Shown here piece by piece: positions 60,738-64,000 of a stretch of DNA of 64,000 nucleotides (positions are counted from its first letter, which is position 1; each line of letters starts with the position of its first letter). The translations under genes were made by a program, and so were the position numbers. The DNA is from Sarcomyxa edulis (taxonomy: Eukaryota > Basidiomycota > Agaricomycetes > Agaricales > Mycenaceae): the NCBI GenBank assembly GCA_009761415.1, contig QUOL01000003.1, positions 1,798,001-1,862,000 of the forward strand, read 5' to 3'. The notes under the pieces are model-generated. The model searched no databases and was not told the origin of the DNA. It was given only the letters and a program-made list of their open reading frames with translations.

Positions 60738-61021
60738 GCTACGTGCATCTGTGGGATATTATATGATCATACTTATCTGCTACGATCTACCTATGCATAC
60801 TGAGATAATAGCGTAAATATCAAGCCTCTACCGAGCTCTACAGGAATATCAATAATGTTGACCATACAGTATTTAAATCTGAAGCGGACAAAATAATGCC
60901 CGATGGTGGATTCGAAAAAGTGCGTGGCACGACGGGTCTGGGCTCGGTCTATATACGTACGGTGCCTGCTCTTACTTCTCTTCTCGCTTCTCAACAAATT
61001 CTTAGAGTTATATCGAGGTAG

Positions 61022-64000
61022 ATGTCATCCTCGTCTCTAGACATATGTACAATACCACTCTCTCGTTCACCCTCACCACACACACCGGATTCCTCAGATT
61101 CCCTCACTGAACCCATAGCTATACAACAACAATTCGACCTTTCTTCATGGTACCCCTCGATGAACCCCAGTGACAAGTCTCTCTCTCCAGAGATGTCGAC
61201 CTGGGAGATAGACCCTTCACTAGGTATCGAGATTGGGAAGAGTGACGAAAACCAGATGCTTCGTTTGGATGAGCTCATTGAGCAGCATGCATACGAGGAG
61301 TGAGTCTTCACATATCGTATTTAGCGCTTGACTTATGCGTGTCGTCAATCAGTGAAAGCACGTCTCCTTCCTCTGGACCCAACTCTTCTTTCATCTATCC
61401 CACCAAACTACCGATCGACAATGGTAACTTGGACGATGAGCAGCATATCATGGCCACTGTAATGCCGTCTAGCTTTCGACCAGGAAACGTCCTTGTGCCT
61501 TCATCCAATGGCCTTGTTTCTCTCATAAAACCTATTCCACCCCCTGCCGCCCGACCACGAAAAAATGACCCCTCTATCACAACTCAACGTGTAGTATATC
61601 CTCCAAGAGAATCGTGTTACAAGTTCGTCAAAATCTTCATATCTATCTATATCCTCCGTTGACGTCGGTCTACGCTGTAGTCTTCCAATCATGGTGCCCA
61701 GCATTCCCGATTGTGGCACGAAATCTCGCGTCGAGACTCAAGTCAGAGTCACTGTAGATCTAGCTGACGCTAGTTCGACCTCAGATCCTTCGAAATACGA
61801 CCGTGTAGGCTCATGGAAATGGTTGAAACTGCCTCCAGGGACAGCAACAAAGAAACGAACTCGGAAGCAAGGAAAAATAGGTACGTCTGCAATCTCCAAT
61901 CAACACGTTCCCTGTGTTGATCAAGTCAATCAAGACCCTGAATCCCAAGATATCCTCCATCTCACTGCAAGTGTGACATGCGCATCGTCTCCTTATAATG
62001 CAGTCTTGAGTTGTTCGAGTTGTCGCGCACGCGAGGTGAGTTTGCGTGATGTCATAGTCTTATCTGCTTCGTGAACTGAATTATTCTCAAGGCAAAACGG
62101 GTTGCTAAAAAGCTTGCAGCGCGTGTGAGGCCTACTCGGTCCGACTCGGACTCCGGAGATGATCCAACTGCACCCAGCAAGCCTAAACAGCAGACAGAAG
62201 ACACTAATAGCATCATCCAATTCAATTGTGCAGAAGTTCTCGACTTCTCCACAGGTTCAGTGGTGCTCCCGCTTCGTATAACATGCTATTGTCGGCATCA
62301 TCGCGAGAAGGTCGGGTTCAACGTACATTTCACCATGATGGACCATACAGGGAGGATCGTTGGTACGGGGACATCGAGACCCATCATGATCACCGATGAT
62401 CACAAGACAACATCTACCTCTATTGGAGGCGTCCATAGCAGCAAGCACAACAACGGCCACAATGGCGATGGCGATTTCGTCATGGATAACGCGTATTCCG
62501 AGATGGCGAAGGACTTCAAGTGGGCTCAGATGGGTGGTGGTGCCGGAATGGTGATGATCGGCGAAGCTTCAGTCTCACCGCCTCCTTCAGATGCTCAAGC
62601 TCGGGCACCCTCGAAGCGCAAGCAGAATAGCAAGGCGAAGGATGGTGCAAACAAGAAACGAGTGAAGCCTTATGACTGGGCTGGTAAGCGTTCGGCCAAG
62701 GCGTCCAGGGAGGCTAGTGTATCCAGTCTACCCTCGCCTTCGACCTCATATTCAGCACTGCCAATCACAAGGTCGCCTACTCCGCCTCAGATGTTTTCTC
62801 CTCAAGCATCCCGGTCTGCCATGTCTCCCGAGGATCAACAAACCTTCAATAGTCTTATCTCGTCCGCTTCAAGCACCACTCAACTGCAAAGGCTTACCCC
62901 TGATATGACATCTTCACCTTCGTCTCCTCTCACAATGTCCTTGTCTATGCCCTCTCTTTCTCTCCAAAATCAGACTTCCGTTCCTTTCATGTACTTTAAT
63001 CCTACCGATCCATCCTCGTCCATTCCTCTCCTTACTCCAACAATCCATCGTCTGATCCCCAACTCTGGTCCCACGCATGGCGGTATCGAAGTCACGGTCT
63101 TAGGGGCCAATTTCCACGCGTCACTGCAGCTTAATTGTGTATTCGGCGACGTTGTAGCGAGCTCTACTCAGCGATGGAGCGATAATACTCTCGTTTGCAT
63201 TCTTCCCCCGCGAGCAACGGCTGGTGTCGTGGCAGTTTGGTTCGATGGTTTCAGCAAGGTGGAAGAGCAAAACCACACATCGCCATCGCTGTTCACATAT
63301 TGTGACGAATCTGACCGCGCTTTGTACGTATCGTTCTTCCAATACTTTGTCTTGACGTGCTAATACCTCCATGAATCCTGCAGAATGGAGCTGGCTCTCC
63401 AGGTTGTAGGACTCAAGATGACGGGCAAGATCGAGGATGCTCGAAATGTTGCCATGCGTATCGTGGGCAATACAGGGAGCGATGCCTCCGAATCGCAGAA
63501 CAATGGGGCGAACAACATGATACAAGTGGCCCACACCGCCATTTCTCGCGATATACGGCCACTGCTGCTAATCCAATCAGGAAGCGAGAATTTCGAGACC
63601 GTGATAGTCAAATTTCTTTCTATACTCGATACCCCCTTGGATGATGGCAAAGACACGCTGCCTCCTACTTCCGACGCGATCTCTCATCAAACTGCGAGTG
63701 GACAAACATTGCTGCATCTTGCTGCGTTCCTCGGATTCTCGGCGCTTGTCGAGTTCTTGATCAAGCACCGAGTTGATTTGGACGCGAGAGATAGGAACGG
63801 TTTCACGGCGTTACATCTTGCTGTTGTCGCGGGGGCAGGGGATTGTGTCAGATTGTTAGTGGAAGTTGGTGCCGATAGAGAGATCGTCAATGCGCTCGGC
63901 AAAACAGCAGAGGAGCTCGACGGAGCAGATAAATTGTTTGACGAGATACCTGCCGCTAGGTACAGAACAGAGGACGAGGCCGTGCGCGAGGAGGAAGATG
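61022..64000 (+). CDS. Mga2/Spt23-type IPT and ankyrin regulator, N-terminal part (runs off the window)
   Basis: In yeasts Mga2 and Spt23 are ER-anchored transcription factors released by the proteasome; they activate the delta-9 fatty acid desaturase gene OLE1 and respond to membrane fluidity and low oxygen. The ATG is 61022 (MSSSSLDICTIPLSRSPSP). Early exons encode an acidic/Ser-rich region, then VETQVRVTVDL and SWKWLKLPPGTATKKR. A Cys-containing block (SCSSCRAREAKRVAKK) and HREKVGFNVHFTMMDHTGRI belong to the conserved DNA-binding-like region. A basic patch SKRKQNSKAKDGANKKR may be nuclear. The IPT/TIG domain is PTIHRLIPNSGPTHGGIEVT...VVAVWFDGF. Ankyrin repeats begin at TLLHLAAFLGFSALVEFLIK. 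The expected C-terminal membrane anchor lies beyond the window. One donor (GTTCGT near 61624) looks non-canonical. Confidence 0.88.

Overview
This window is nuclear DNA from a filamentous basidiomycete, most likely an Agaricomycete. Genes lie on both strands, are close together, and are cut by many short GT-AG introns of about 45-70 nt. One gene (57472-58212) encodes a DUF6593 domain, a family I know from Agaricomycetes. The other products are typical fungal housekeeping and regulatory proteins. I cannot name the genus. I found no tRNA, rRNA, CRISPR array, viral gene or intact transposon. Gene boundaries come from reading splice sites and matching family motifs by eye, so exon edges are inferred unless stated.

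Layout. 1-2457 holds no gene I can support. 2458-6366 is a tandem pair of secreted aspartic proteases (minus strand). 7695-9414 is a cell-wall-integrity type MAP kinase kinase (minus), divergent from an unrecognised low-complexity protein at 9939-11351. 11352-13395 is pyrimidine-rich DNA followed by a minisatellite-like array with units of about 290-300 bp. 14814-15560 is a doubtful small membrane-protein gene. 15878-17653 has NAA50 (N-terminal acetyltransferase) and a C2H2 zinc-finger regulator. After a 2.4-kb stretch without a clear gene come DNA ligase I (20135-23277, with three MluI boxes in its promoter), a CREG-like secreted flavin-fold protein, a conserved protein of unknown function, mitochondrial BolA, a second C2H2 zinc-finger protein, an NDR-family kinase and a homeodomain regulator (to 38353).

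The last third holds a New1/Elf1-type ABCF ATPase, a single-pass membrane protein, a glycerol-3-phosphate acyltransferase head-to-head with RRP12, the proteasome chaperone PAC2, an FAD monooxygenase, the DUF6593 protein, a NUP50/Nup2-type nucleoporin, and the first part of an Mga2/Spt23-type ankyrin/IPT regulator that runs off the end.

The genes do not form one pathway. Several bear on growth and morphogenesis (MAPKK, NDR kinase, homeodomain, zinc fingers), others on ribosome production and translation (RRP12, New1) and lipid synthesis and its control (acyltransferase, Mga2). The most unusual structural theme is a set of very small exons (12-26 nt) at or near catalytic motifs in five genes. 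I saw no clearly new multi-gene system.
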